Source: Delftia acidovorans (GTDB lineage Bacteria; Pseudomonadota; Gammaproteobacteria; Burkholderiales; Burkholderiaceae_C). From it: 64,000 nt of DNA. Under the pieces are notes generated by a model. That model made no database searches, was not told where the DNA came from, and was given only the letters and a program-made list of their open reading frames with translations. The position numbers and the translations under genes are program-made. Below, piece by piece: positions 44,608-53,587 of this stretch. The stretch spans positions 372,001-436,000 of the forward strand of contig JAITUC010000038.1 in assembly GCA_031286585.1 (NCBI GenBank), written 5' to 3'. The first letter of the stretch is position 1, and each line of letters opens with the position of its first letter.

Positions 44608-45660
44608 ATGCCCCTGCTCGAAGTCTCCGGCCTCACCATCACCTTGCAGACCCCGCGCGGCCGCGCGCGTGCCGTGCAGAACCTGGAGTTCATCCTGGAG
44701 CGCGGCGCCACGCTGGGCCTGATCGGCGAGTCGGGCTGCGGCAAGTCGCTGACCGCCCTGGCGCTGATGGGCCTGCTGCCCGAGCATGCGCAGGTGGACG
44801 GCAGCATCCAGCTCAACGGCAAGGAGCTGCTGGACATGGACGAGAACGCGCTGTGCCGTCTGCGCGGCAACCGCATGGCGATGGTGTTCCAGGAGCCGAT
44901 GACGGCGTTGAACCCCGTGCACGGCATCGGACGCCAGGTGGCCGAGCCGCTGCGCCATCACCTGCGCCTGGGCCGCCAGGCCGCGCGCGCGCATGCGGTG
45001 GCGCTGCTGGAGCGCGTGGGCATTGCCCGTGCGGCCCAGCGCTATGACGACTATCCGCACCAGTTCTCTGGCGGCCAGCGCCAGCGCATCACCATCGCGA
45101 TGGCCCTGGCCTGCGGGCCCGATCTGCTGATTGCCGACGAACCCACGACGGCACTGGACGTGACCGTTCAGCAGCAAATCCTGGACCTGCTGCAGGAACT
45201 GGTGGCCGAGCATTCCATGGCCCTGCTGCTGATATCGCACGACCTGGGCGTGATCGCGCAGAACGTGGAGCAGCTGCTGGTCATGTACGGCGGCAGCGTG
45301 GTCGAAAGCGGCATGACCGAGGCCATCTTCGCGCGCCGTGCCCATCCGTATACGCGCGGCCTGTTCGCGGCCAGGCCCCGGCTGGATCTGTCCGCGCCGG
45401 GCAGCCTGCCGCCGGCCCGCCTGCCCACCATCGCCGGCACCGTGCCCGAGCTGGTGGACCTGCCGGCCGGCTGCGCCTTCGCGGGCCGCTGCAGCTTCAC
45501 CGAGCCGGCCTGCCACAGCGAGCGCCCGCGCCCCGTGGTACTGGAGCGCCCGCAGCGGCCCACGCCCGCATCCCTGCAGGCCTGGGCACAGCCGCATGTG
45601 GTGCGCTGCCTGCGCCCCGAGGCCATGGCGCAGGGACTGCCTGCACAGGAATGCGCATGA
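44608..45660 (+). CDS. Oligopeptide ABC transporter ATPase (DppD-like)
   Basis: A 350-residue ATPase. Walker A GESGCGKS (about 40-47), signature FSGGQRQRI, Walker B LLIADEPTTALD, and the C-terminal oligopeptide-transporter extension with the cluster-like Cys spacing CAFAGRCSFTEPACHSERP. It overlaps the next ATPase by 4 bases, giving tight coupling. Confidence 0.93.
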   Translation: MPLLEVSGLTITLQTPRGRARAVQNLEFILERGATLGLIGESGCGKSLTALALMGLLPEHAQVDGSIQLNGKELLDMDENALCRLRGNRMAMVFQEPMTALNPVHGIGRQVAEPLRHHLRLGRQAARAHAVALLERVGIARAAQRYDDYPHQFSGGQRQRITIAMALACGPDLLIADEPTTALDVTVQQQILDLLQELVAEHSMALLLISHDLGVIAQNVEQLLVMYGGSVVESGMTEAIFARRAHPYTRGLFAARPRLDLSAPGSLPPARLPTIAGTVPELVDLPAGCAFAGRCSFTEPACHSERPRPVVLERPQRPTPASLQAWAQPHVVRCLRPEAMAQGLPAQECA

Positions 45661-46499
45661 CAGGGCATCCCCTCCAGGCGCCACCGGTCGCCGATACGCC
45701 CCTGCTGCAAGCGACAGGCCTGGCCCGCAGCTACCAGCTGCCGCGCCGGTCGCTGTGGCGCGCGCCGGAGCAGGTGCATGCGCTGCGCGGCGTGGATTTC
45801 ACGCTGACGTCGGGGCGCAGCCTGGGCGTGGTCGGCGAGTCGGGTTCGGGCAAGTCCACGCTGGCACGCCTGGTCATGGCGCTGGACACGCCCAGCGCCG
45901 GCAGCGTGCGGCTGCTGGGCCAGGATCTGCACCAGTTGGGCCACCAGGCGCTGCGGACGGCACGCCGCGACTTCCAGATGGTGTTCCAGGACCCCTACGG
46001 CTCGCTGGACCCGCGCATGACGGTGGAGCACATCGTCTGCGAACCCCTGCTCGCCCAGCCTGCATCGCCCGAACGCACTGCCTGGCGCGACCTGGCCCGC
46101 GCCACGCTGGAACAGGTCGGCCTGCGCGTGCAGGACCTGGACAAGTACCCGCACGAGTTCTCGGGCGGGCAGCGCCAGCGCATCGCCATTGCGCGGGCAT
46201 TGATCACGCGGCCCCGGCTCATCGTGGCCGATGAGCCCGTGAGCGCGCTGGACGTCTCGGTGCAGGCCCAGGTGCTGAACCTGCTGCGCGATCTGCAGCA
46301 GCAGCTGGGCCTGTCCTATCTGTTCATCAGCCACGACCTGGCCGTGGTCCAGCACCTGTGCGACGACGCCATCGTGCTGAGCGAGGGCCGCATCGTCGAG
46401 CACGGGGCGCCGCAGCAGCTGTTCCACGCCCCGCAGCATCCCTACACGCAGGCCCTGGTCCGGGCCGTGCCGCGCATCGCCCTGCAGCACCGGGCCTGA
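45657..46499 (+). CDS. Oligopeptide ABC transporter ATPase (DppF-like)
   Basis: A 280-residue ATPase that pairs with the DppD-like subunit. Walker A GESGSGKST, Q-loop VFQDPYGSLDPR, signature FSGGQRQRIAIARAL, Walker B LIVADEPVSALD. It is 50-60 residues shorter than typical DppF because the C-terminal Cys-containing extension is missing after HPYTQALVRAVP. A second ATG lies two codons upstream (45651). Confidence 0.92.
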   Translation: MTGHPLQAPPVADTPLLQATGLARSYQLPRRSLWRAPEQVHALRGVDFTLTSGRSLGVVGESGSGKSTLARLVMALDTPSAGSVRLLGQDLHQLGHQALRTARRDFQMVFQDPYGSLDPRMTVEHIVCEPLLAQPASPERTAWRDLARATLEQVGLRVQDLDKYPHEFSGGQRQRIAIARALITRPRLIVADEPVSALDVSVQAQVLNLLRDLQQQLGLSYLFISHDLAVVQHLCDDAIVLSEGRIVEHGAPQQLFHAPQHPYTQALVRAVPRIALQHRA

Positions 46500-46628
46500 A
46501 AGCTGACGGCCGCCCGCGCGGACCAGGCCCCCAGGGCCACGCACCCGTGCGCCGTGGTGTAAAAACACTGCTGCAGGCCGCAGCCAGCGGCCCGAGAACC
46601 ATCTGCAAGAATTTCCGGAGACCTGTTC

Positions 46629-48122
46629 ATGTTCAACCGCCGTTCCCTGCTGGCCAGCTCCGCTGCTGCCGGCCTGCCCCTGCTGATGCCTTGGCCTGCG
46701 CTGGCCCAGAGCCGCAAGGACAGCGTCACGCTGGCGATGACGCTGGAGCCGCCGGGGCTGGACCCCACGGCCGGCGCCGCATCCTCCATCGGCGAGATCG
46801 TGCTCTACAACCTGTTCGAGACGCTGACCAAGATCAACCCGGACGGCAGCGTCTCGCCGCTGCTGGCCGAGAGCTGGGAAGTCTCGCCCGACCTCAAGAC
46901 CTACACCTTCCGCCTGCGCAAGGGCGTGAGCTTCCAGAACGGCGAGCCCTGCAACGCCCACAGCGTGAAGTATTCCTTCGACCGGGCGGGCGACGACAAG
47001 AGCACCAACAAGGACAAGCGGACCTTCGCCTCCCTGTCCACGCGCGTGGTGGACGAGCACACCGTGGTCGTGATCAACAAGGACATCGATCCCGACTTCC
47101 TCTTCGTGCTCGGCCAGGCGACTTCCATCATCGTCGAGCCCAAGAGCGCAGCCACCAACGCCACGCGCCCGGTGGGCACAGGCCCCTACCAGCTCGGCAA
47201 CTGGAGCAAGGGCGCCTCGGTCACGCTCACGGCCTGGCCGCAGCACCGCATGGCCTCCGGCCTGCGCATTCGCCGCGCCAGCTTTCGCTTTATCTCCGAC
47301 CCTGCGGCCCAGGTCGCTGCGCTGCTGGCTGGCGACGTCGATGCCTTTCCGCGCGTGACGCCGCGCAGCGTGGCCCAGTTCAAGGCCAACGGGCGCTTCC
47401 AGGTCGTGGTCAGCGGCTCGCGCGCCAAGACCATCCTGGCCATGAACAACGCACGCAAGCCCCTGGGCGATGCGCGCGTGCGCCGCGCCATCGCCGCGGC
47501 CATCGACCGCAAGGCCGTGATCGACGGCGCAGGCGACGGCTACGGCCTGCCCATCGGCAGCTACTACGTGCCCACCGCCTTCGGCTATGTGGACACCACG
47601 GGCATCAACCCCTTCGACGTGGAAAAGGCCAAGGCGCTGCTGGCCGAGGCCGGCGTCAAGACCCCGCTGGAGCTGACCGTGACCCTGCCGCCCACGCCCT
47701 ACGCGCGCCAGGGCGGCGAGGTGATTGCCGCGCAACTGGCCAAGATCGGCATCCGCGCCAAGCTGCAGAACGTCGAATGGGCGCAGTGGCTGTCGGGCAC
47801 CTACACGCTCAAGAACTACGACCTGACGCTGATCTCGCATGTCGAGCCCTTCGACCTGGGCAACTTCGCCAAGCCCGACTACTACTGGGGCTACGAGTCC
47901 GCCCAGTTCAACGAGCTGTACGACAAGATCAAGAACGCCTCGCGCCCCGCCGACCGCTCGCGCCTGCTGGGCGATGCCCAGCGCCTGCTGGCCCAGGATT
48001 GCGTGCACGCCTTCCTCTACACGCCGCAATGGGTCACCGTGGCCAACAAGAACCTGCGCGGGCTGTGGAAGGACATGCCCATCTTCGTCAACGATCTCTC
48101 GGCACTGTCCTGGGCCACCTGA
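46629..48122 (+). CDS. Family 5 extracellular solute-binding protein
   Basis: A 497-residue periplasmic binding protein (DppA/OppA type). The signal peptide begins MFNRRSLLASSAAAGLPLL; the RR pair could indicate Tat export. The family 5 signature is in SSIGEIVLYNLFETLTKINPDG, followed by PLLAESWEVSPDLKTYTFRLRKGVSF. A GGAGA site seven bases upstream of the ATG supports the start. Placed after both ATPases with a 129-base gap, it has room for its own promoter, as is common for binding proteins made in excess. Confidence 0.93.
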   Translation: MFNRRSLLASSAAAGLPLLMPWPALAQSRKDSVTLAMTLEPPGLDPTAGAASSIGEIVLYNLFETLTKINPDGSVSPLLAESWEVSPDLKTYTFRLRKGVSFQNGEPCNAHSVKYSFDRAGDDKSTNKDKRTFASLSTRVVDEHTVVVINKDIDPDFLFVLGQATSIIVEPKSAATNATRPVGTGPYQLGNWSKGASVTLTAWPQHRMASGLRIRRASFRFISDPAAQVAALLAGDVDAFPRVTPRSVAQFKANGRFQVVVSGSRAKTILAMNNARKPLGDARVRRAIAAAIDRKAVIDGAGDGYGLPIGSYYVPTAFGYVDTTGINPFDVEKAKALLAEAGVKTPLELTVTLPPTPYARQGGEVIAAQLAKIGIRAKLQNVEWAQWLSGTYTLKNYDLTLISHVEPFDLGNFAKPDYYWGYESAQFNELYDKIKNASRPADRSRLLGDAQRLLAQDCVHAFLYTPQWVTVANKNLRGLWKDMPIFVNDLSALSWAT

Positions 48123-48222
48123 ACCGCGCACCGGCTGAGCCACAGGCGACAGGCGCGCCGGTGGCCCCGGTCCACACTGCGGCAGATCTGCCGCTGGAAC
48201 CGCCATCCTCGAGGAAGCCGCG

Positions 48223-49704
48223 ATGACTGGAACGACACAGGCCCTGCACGACCTACCCGCCCATGCGCTGCTGCGCGCCTACCGGGAGCGCAGCCTCTCG
48301 CCCGTCGAGGTCATGCACGAGCTGCTGGCCCATGTGCAGCGCTGGGAGCCGGCCCTGGGCGCCACCTACCTGCTGCGCCCCGAGGCCGCGCTGGCCCAGG
48401 CACGCGCCAGCGAGGCCCGCTGGCTGCGCGGCGAGCCGGCAGGCCTGCTCGACGGCGTCCCCGCCACGGTCAAGGACAACATCGCCACGCGCGGCGACCC
48501 CACCCCCGTGGGCACGGCCGCCACGCCCCAGGTCGCCGCCCCGCTGGACGCGCCGCCCGCAGCGCGGCTGCGCGAGGCGGGCGCCATCCTCTTCGCCAAG
48601 ACCACCATGCCCGACTACGGCATGCTGTCCTCGGGCCTGTCCTCGCTGCACGGCAACACCTTCAACCCCTGGGATCCGGACAAGACGCCGGGCGGCTCCA
48701 GCGCAGGCGCGGGCGCCGCTGCGGCGGCCGGCTACGGGCCGCTGCATGTGGGCACGGACATTGGCGGCTCCATCCGCCTGCCCGCGGGCTGGTGCGGCGT
48801 CTTCGGCCTCAAGCCCAGCCTGGGCCGCGTGCCCATTGACCCGCCCTATACCGGCCGCTGCGCCGGCCCCATGACGCGCAGCGTGGCCGATGCCGCGCTG
48901 ATGATGCAGGCGCTGTCCCTGCCCGATGCGCGCGACAGCATGGGCCTGCCGCACCAGGACATTGCCTGGAGCGGCTTCGATATGGACCCTGCCCAGGTGC
49001 GCGGCCTGCGCATAGGCCTGCTGCTGGATGCCGGTTGCGGCCTGCCCCTGCAGCCCCGCGTGCGTGCCGTGGTGGAGCAGGCTGCGGCCTGGCTGGAATC
49101 GGCCGGCGCCCATATCGAGATCCTCCAGCCCTGGCTCACCCGCGACATGCTCGACGGCCTCGACCATTTCTGGCGCATGCGCTCGCATGTGGAAATGCAG
49201 TCGCTGCCGGAGGCCCAGCGCCGCGTGGTCCTGCCCTTCATCCGCGACTGGGCCGACAGCGCCGGGTCCATCACCGCCACCCAGCTGTTCGTGGCCAGCC
49301 AGCAATCGCACCTGCTGCGCGTGGCCACGGTGCGCGCCACGGCGGGCTTCGACTATGTGCTGTCGCCCGTGGCGCCCATCACGGCCTTCCCGGCCCACCT
49401 GCCCAGCCCCACCGACGACCCGCTGCGACCGCTGGAGCACATTGCCTTCACCGTGCCCTACAACATGTCCGAGCAGCCCGCCGCGTCCGTGCCCTGCGGG
49501 CATGACGGGCAGTTGCCCATCGGCGTGCAGATCGCGGGCCGCCGCTTTGACGACCTGGGCGTGCTGCGGCTCAGCCGCGTGCTGGAGCAGTTGCGGCCAC
49601 CGCAGCCTGCCTGGCCGCAGCCCCTGCCGCCGGGCCAGGGCGGTGGCGACCGCGAAGACGGCGCACAGGCAAGAGCACGAGCAGTGCCGGCTACTCCAGC
49701 CTGA
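48223..49704 (+). CDS. Amidase-signature family hydrolase
   Basis: A 493-residue amidase. The Ser-cis-Ser-Lys catalytic set is visible: Lys84 in GVPATVKDN, Ser159 in TPGGSSAGAG and nucleophile Ser183 in TDIGGSIRLPA. Family members cleave amides in peptides, nitrile-derived amides or Glu-tRNA(Gln) substrates; this one is not GatA-like in context. It follows the ABC transporter by 100 bases, so imported amides may be its substrates. AGGAAG before the ATG is a good ribosome site. The last 14 bases overlap the convergent Bug gene. Confidence 0.9.
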   Translation: MTGTTQALHDLPAHALLRAYRERSLSPVEVMHELLAHVQRWEPALGATYLLRPEAALAQARASEARWLRGEPAGLLDGVPATVKDNIATRGDPTPVGTAATPQVAAPLDAPPAARLREAGAILFAKTTMPDYGMLSSGLSSLHGNTFNPWDPDKTPGGSSAGAGAAAAAGYGPLHVGTDIGGSIRLPAGWCGVFGLKPSLGRVPIDPPYTGRCAGPMTRSVADAALMMQALSLPDARDSMGLPHQDIAWSGFDMDPAQVRGLRIGLLLDAGCGLPLQPRVRAVVEQAAAWLESAGAHIEILQPWLTRDMLDGLDHFWRMRSHVEMQSLPEAQRRVVLPFIRDWADSAGSITATQLFVASQQSHLLRVATVRATAGFDYVLSPVAPITAFPAHLPSPTDDPLRPLEHIAFTVPYNMSEQPAASVPCGHDGQLPIGVQIAGRRFDDLGVLRLSRVLEQLRPPQPAWPQPLPPGQGGGDREDGAQARARAVPATPA

Positions 49705-50704
49705 TTCCCGCATCCTTGACGATGCGCGCCCAGCGCGGCAGGTCGCGCGCCATGGTTGCCGACAGCTCCTCGGGCGTGCCGCCCACCGGGCGCAGCCCCA
49801 TGGCCGCCAGGCGGCCGCTGAGTTCGGGCGAGGCCACGATGCGCCGCACCTCGGCCGAGAGCTTGTCCACGATGGGCCGGGGCGTTCCCGCCGCCACGAA
49901 GGTGGCAAACCAGCCATTGGCCTCGAAGCCCGCCAGCCCCAGCTCGGCGAAGGTGGGCACCTCGGGCAGCGCCGGGTGGCGCTGCATGCCGGTGATGGCC
50001 AGGATGCGGATCTTGTCGGACTTCAGGTGCGCATTGGCCGAGGACACGTCGATGAAGGCCGAAGACAGCTGCCCGCCCAGCACATCGTTGACCAGCGGCG
50101 CCGCGCCCTTGTAGGGAATCAGCGCCAGATCCAGCCCGGCCCTGGCACGCAGCAGCTCGCCATGCATGTGCGAGGAGGTGCCGTTGCCGTAGTTGCCGTT
50201 GCTGTACTTGCCCGGATGGGCCTTGACCAGGGCGATGAACTCCTGCAGCGTCGTGGCCGGCACCTCGCGCGGCACCACGAACAGGTCCGAGGACAGGGCC
50301 ACCTGCGATACGGGGGCAAAGTCCTTGAGCACGTCATAAGGCATCCTGGCGTACAGCGCCGGCGACTGGATCATGGCCGTGATCCCCAGCAGCAGCGTAT
50401 GGCCATCGGGCGCCGACTTGGCCACCACATCGCCGCCGATGATGCCGCTGGAGCCCGGCCGGTTCTCCACCACCACAGGCTGGCCCCAGGCCTGGCTCAG
50501 CTGCTGGGCAATGATGCGGCCGATGATGTCCGTGCCGCCGCCCGCCGGGTAGGGAATCACCATGCGCAGCGGCCTGGACGGATAGGCACCGCCTGCCGGC
50601 TGTGCAAAGGCGATCGGCGATGCCGTTCCCAGGCCGGCGCCCAGCGAGGCGCTGGCAGCGCATGCCAGCGCCGCCCGCAGGCAGCCGCGTCGGCTCGATT
50701 CCAT
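49691..50704 (-). CDS. Bug/TctC-family periplasmic solute-binding protein
   Basis: A 337-residue Bug protein. The signal peptide is about residues 1-35 (MESSRRGCLRAALACAASAS, ending AFAQ), followed by YPSRPLRMVIPYPAGGGTDIIGR and VVENRPGSSGIIGGDVVAKS. An AAGGAG site (complement of 50712-50717) fixes the ATG at 50704; the frame is open 36 codons further. No transporter membrane subunit is next to it. It follows, on the same strand, an AraC regulator 142 bases away. It overlaps the amidase end by 14 bases. Confidence 0.92.
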   Translation of the reverse strand: MESSRRGCLRAALACAASASLGAGLGTASPIAFAQPAGGAYPSRPLRMVIPYPAGGGTDIIGRIIAQQLSQAWGQPVVVENRPGSSGIIGGDVVAKSAPDGHTLLLGITAMIQSPALYARMPYDVLKDFAPVSQVALSSDLFVVPREVPATTLQEFIALVKAHPGKYSNGNYGNGTSSHMHGELLRARAGLDLALIPYKGAAPLVNDVLGGQLSSAFIDVSSANAHLKSDKIRILAITGMQRHPALPEVPTFAELGLAGFEANGWFATFVAAGTPRPIVDKLSAEVRRIVASPELSGRLAAMGLRPVGGTPEELSATMARDLPRWARIVKDAGIRLE

Positions 50705-50846
50705 GGCTTGTCTCCTTGTCCTTCGAGGCTCCGCCCTCGTTGGCGGGGCGGTGTGCCCTGCCGCAGCGGCAGGGTCCATGGACAGTGTGGCCACCGGGCC
50801 TTCAGCCACCAATCGCCGATCGTCTCAAAATGATTGGCAAAAAAGA

Positions 50847-51872
50847 TCAGCGGCCGCGTTGCTGGGCCTGCCGGTAGGCGCCCGGCGGCAGGCCGGTCCA
50901 GCCCTTGAAGGCGCGGTGAAAGGTGCTGGCCTCCGCAAACCCCACGCGGGCCGCGATGTCGGCCAGGGTCAGCTCCGGGCGGTTCAGCAGTTCGATGGCA
51001 GCGTCGCGGCGCAGGTCGTCCTTGAGGGATTGGAAGCCCAGGCCTTCGTCGCGCAGGCGGCGGCGCAGCGTCTGCGGCGTCATGGACAGCGCAGCGCCCA
51101 CCTGCTCCAGCGAAGGCAGCTCCCCCGCCAGATCGCGGCGCAGCAGGCGACGGATGCGTTCGCCCAGGCGCGTCCGGTCGCGGTAGCGGATCACCAGGCC
51201 CATGGCCGCCTGGTCCAGGAATTCGGCCAGGCTCTCCGGGGTCTGCACCACGGGCAGCTCCAGCCAGCGCGCATCGAACTCCAGCCCCGTGAAGTCGCGG
51301 TCCCGCTGCAGCGGTGCCAGGAACAGGCGCTGCGCCTCCGTGCCATACGGCATGCTGGTGCCGGCCGGCGCGCACACGCCCGTCAGCTCTATCCTGCGCG
51401 ACACCAGCCAGGACATGACGCCATAGCCCAGAAAGCAAAAGGAACGCTCGGCGTAGGCCAGCGGCGCATCGCGCTCGCGCAGCGACACCATGGCGATGCG
51501 GGCCACGCCGTCCACCACCTGCAGCCGGGGAGCGAAGTCGCGCAGCACCAGGCGGTAGAAACGCAGCCCGGCCTGCAATGCCTCGCCCAGCGTGCGGCAG
51601 GGAAGCATGATGCGGCAGGCCTGGGCAAAACTGCCCACGGGCAGCGGATGGCGGCACAGGCCCCACAACTCGTCGCGGCAGACGCGGCGCAGCACACGGA
51701 TCAGCGCCGCGTACTGCGCCTGGGTCACGCGCGACAGCGGCGCATCCAGCAGGGCAGGCGCAATGCCGGCGCGGCGCAGGATGGCCGGCACATCCATGCC
51801 ATTGCGCTGCACGCCCTGCACGATCTGCAGGACCTGGGCAATGGCAATGGTGTGGGCCGTGGTCTGTGGCAT
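50847..51872 (-). CDS. AraC-family transcriptional regulator (Arabinose_bd type)
   Basis: A 341-residue regulator. The N-terminal two thirds is an OruR/ArgR-like sensor domain (VLQIVQGVQRNGMDVPAILRRAGI at the start), and the C-terminal AraC domain (about 240-338) has two helix-turn-helices: SLEQVGAALSMTPQTLRRRLRDEG and TLADIAARVGFAEASTFHRAF. The first ATG of the conserved part is 51872; upstream frame runs into the hydrolase gene region. It is transcribed towards the Bug gene and may control it or the amidase. Confidence 0.9.
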   Translation of the reverse strand: MPQTTAHTIAIAQVLQIVQGVQRNGMDVPAILRRAGIAPALLDAPLSRVTQAQYAALIRVLRRVCRDELWGLCRHPLPVGSFAQACRIMLPCRTLGEALQAGLRFYRLVLRDFAPRLQVVDGVARIAMVSLRERDAPLAYAERSFCFLGYGVMSWLVSRRIELTGVCAPAGTSMPYGTEAQRLFLAPLQRDRDFTGLEFDARWLELPVVQTPESLAEFLDQAAMGLVIRYRDRTRLGERIRRLLRRDLAGELPSLEQVGAALSMTPQTLRRRLRDEGLGFQSLKDDLRRDAAIELLNRPELTLADIAARVGFAEASTFHRAFKGWTGLPPGAYRQAQQRGR

Positions 51873-51930
51873 GGGCTTGGTGGAGACGGCATCGGATGGG
51901 CCGGTCAAGGGCTGCCCGCCATTGTCTCCA

Positions 51931-52818
51931 TCAATGGCCCAGGTATCGATCCAGGAATCCCAGAACCTGCTGCTCGTAGGGCTTGGGCGCGTAGTCGTAC
52001 AGGTCCACATGCGCGGCGCCTTCCACCATCCACAGCGCCTTGGGTTCACGCGCCGCATCGAACAGCTGGCGGGTTTCTGCGGGCGTGGTGTGCCGGTCCT
52101 GCAGGCCGGCCGCGATCAGCACGGGAGCGCCCAGCGCCTTCACATGGTCGATGGGGCGCAGTTGCGCCAGCTCCAGATGCAGGCGCAGCGGCAGCTGCCA
52201 CGCCAGCAAGGGCGTGACCACGTCCGCCAGCCAGCCGATGTGCGCGCGCACGCGGTTGTCTATGGCCTGTCGGATGTCGGGGAACACGGACTCCAGCACC
52301 ACCGCATCCGGCCCCGGCGCCACATGGGACAGAAGCAGGGCCGCGCCGCCCAGCGACGTGCCGATCACCGCCACCTTCTCGCCCGGCAGCTGCTGCCGCA
52401 CATAGGCCATGGCGGCACGCACGCCCGCGCCCTCGACCATGCCGAAGCTGATGCGCTCGCCACTGCTTTCGCCGTGCGCGGGCAGGTCGATCAGGCAGAC
52501 GGAGTACCCCTGCCGATGGAGCATGCGCGCACGCGCCAGCATGGCCAGCCGGTCTGCGTACACGCCGTGCAGCAGCAGCACAGCACCATGGCCCGGCTGC
52601 CCCTTGGCGAACCAGCCCCGGACCTGCCCACCCTCGTCGGTGGGCAACTGCAGCGTCTGGACCGGCCAGTCCGCGGGCGGCGCACCGACAGGCTGGTGGT
52701 CCGGCCGGCTCAACAGGCTGCCCACCAGCCAGGCCGCCGCCATCAGCAGGGCCAGTCCGGACACCCCCGCCATCAGCAAGGCGGCAGGCCATGAAAGATT
52801 GCGCAATCGAGAAAGCAT
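51931..52818 (-). CDS. Alpha/beta hydrolase with N-terminal membrane anchor
   Basis: A 295-residue hydrolase. A membrane segment at about residues 12-34 (ALLMAGVSGLALLMAAAWLVG) anchors the protein to the inner membrane with the catalytic part probably outside. The fold marks are VLLLHGVYADR (oxyanion), the nucleophile elbow VIGTSLGGAALL (Ser), and the late catalytic histidine in EGAAHVDLYDY. Family proteins with this shape are often esterases or peptidase-like. The true start is not certain; the frame is open 53 codons further. No substrate can be inferred. Confidence 0.85.
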   Translation of the reverse strand: MLSRLRNLSWPAALLMAGVSGLALLMAAAWLVGSLLSRPDHQPVGAPPADWPVQTLQLPTDEGGQVRGWFAKGQPGHGAVLLLHGVYADRLAMLARARMLHRQGYSVCLIDLPAHGESSGERISFGMVEGAGVRAAMAYVRQQLPGEKVAVIGTSLGGAALLLSHVAPGPDAVVLESVFPDIRQAIDNRVRAHIGWLADVVTPLLAWQLPLRLHLELAQLRPIDHVKALGAPVLIAAGLQDRHTTPAETRQLFDAAREPKALWMVEGAAHVDLYDYAPKPYEQQVLGFLDRYLGH

Positions 52819-52897
52819 GGCGTGGACTGTGCCACGGTCCGGCCTTTGCGCCGTGGCCCGCAGCGAAAAGCAGAGTATTCCTAGAGCGTGTTGTGCT

Positions 52898-53542
52898 CTA
52901 ACGCTGCACCAGGGCCAGCCGCACGGCCATGCCCAGAAAGACCAGCCCGGCCACGCGGTTGAGCCAGTTCTGGGCACGCACGGAGCGCTGAAGCAGCACG
53001 CCGAACCAGCCCGAGCAGCAGGCGATGGCGCCGAACACCAGCAGGGCCGCCAGCATGAATACGCAGCCCAGCACCATCACCTGGGGGGCCACGCTGCCGC
53101 GTGCGGGGTCCGCGAACTGCGGCAGAAAGGCCAGGAAGAAGATCAGCACCTTGGGGTTGGTGAGGTTCATCACCACGCCACGCCCCACCCAGCGCAGCGC
53201 CCGTGCCGGGGTCAGCGGGTCGGCTGAGCCGGCCTGCGGCATCTCGCCCGGCCGGGCCACGGCGCGCAGCGCGCCCCAGGCCAGCCAGGCCAGGTAGGCC
53301 GCGCCGCACAGCTTGATGGCGGTGAACAGCAGGGGCGATGCGGCCACCAGCGCCGCCAGGCCCAGCGCGACCGCCGCCGTATGCACCACCAGCCCCAGGC
53401 ACAGGCCCAGCACCACGCACAGTCCCACGCGCCAGCCACGCTGGGCCGATTGCATGAGCACGAACAGGTTGTCAGGCCCCGGGCTCAGGCCCAGCAGCAC
53501 GGCTACGCCAAAAAAGGCCAGCAGGGTTTCAAAGGTTGGCAT
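52898..53542 (-). CDS. LysE/RhtB-family amino-acid exporter
   Basis: A 214-residue membrane protein with about six segments. The N-terminal family motif is GVAVLLGLSPGPDNLFVLMQSAQRG, and a middle NLTNPKVLIFFLAFLPQF marks LysE/RhtB. Such exporters remove lysine, homoserine, threonine or other amino acids. The AGAGAAGCG before the ATG is a good ribosome site. A 6-bp hairpin (TAGAGC/GCTCTA, 52882-52900) overlaps its stop. Confidence 0.92.
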   Translation of the reverse strand: MPTFETLLAFFGVAVLLGLSPGPDNLFVLMQSAQRGWRVGLCVVLGLCLGLVVHTAAVALGLAALVAASPLLFTAIKLCGAAYLAWLAWGALRAVARPGEMPQAGSADPLTPARALRWVGRGVVMNLTNPKVLIFFLAFLPQFADPARGSVAPQVMVLGCVFMLAALLVFGAIACCSGWFGVLLQRSVRAQNWLNRVAGLVFLGMAVRLALVQR

Positions 53543-53587
53543 CGCTTCTCTCTTTTCGATTCATCGCATGTTCCAGCGCGGCCTGGG

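Noticed and set aside
45168..48206. A 1012-codon open frame on the minus strand under the ABC transporter genes
   Set aside because: It lies opposite the DppD/DppF ATPases and binding protein, which have complete catalytic motifs. The antisense frame has no recognisable motif.
52882..52900. TAGAGC/GCTCTA hairpin at the LysE stop as a terminator
   Set aside because: Only six base pairs, overlapping the stop codon and without a T run.
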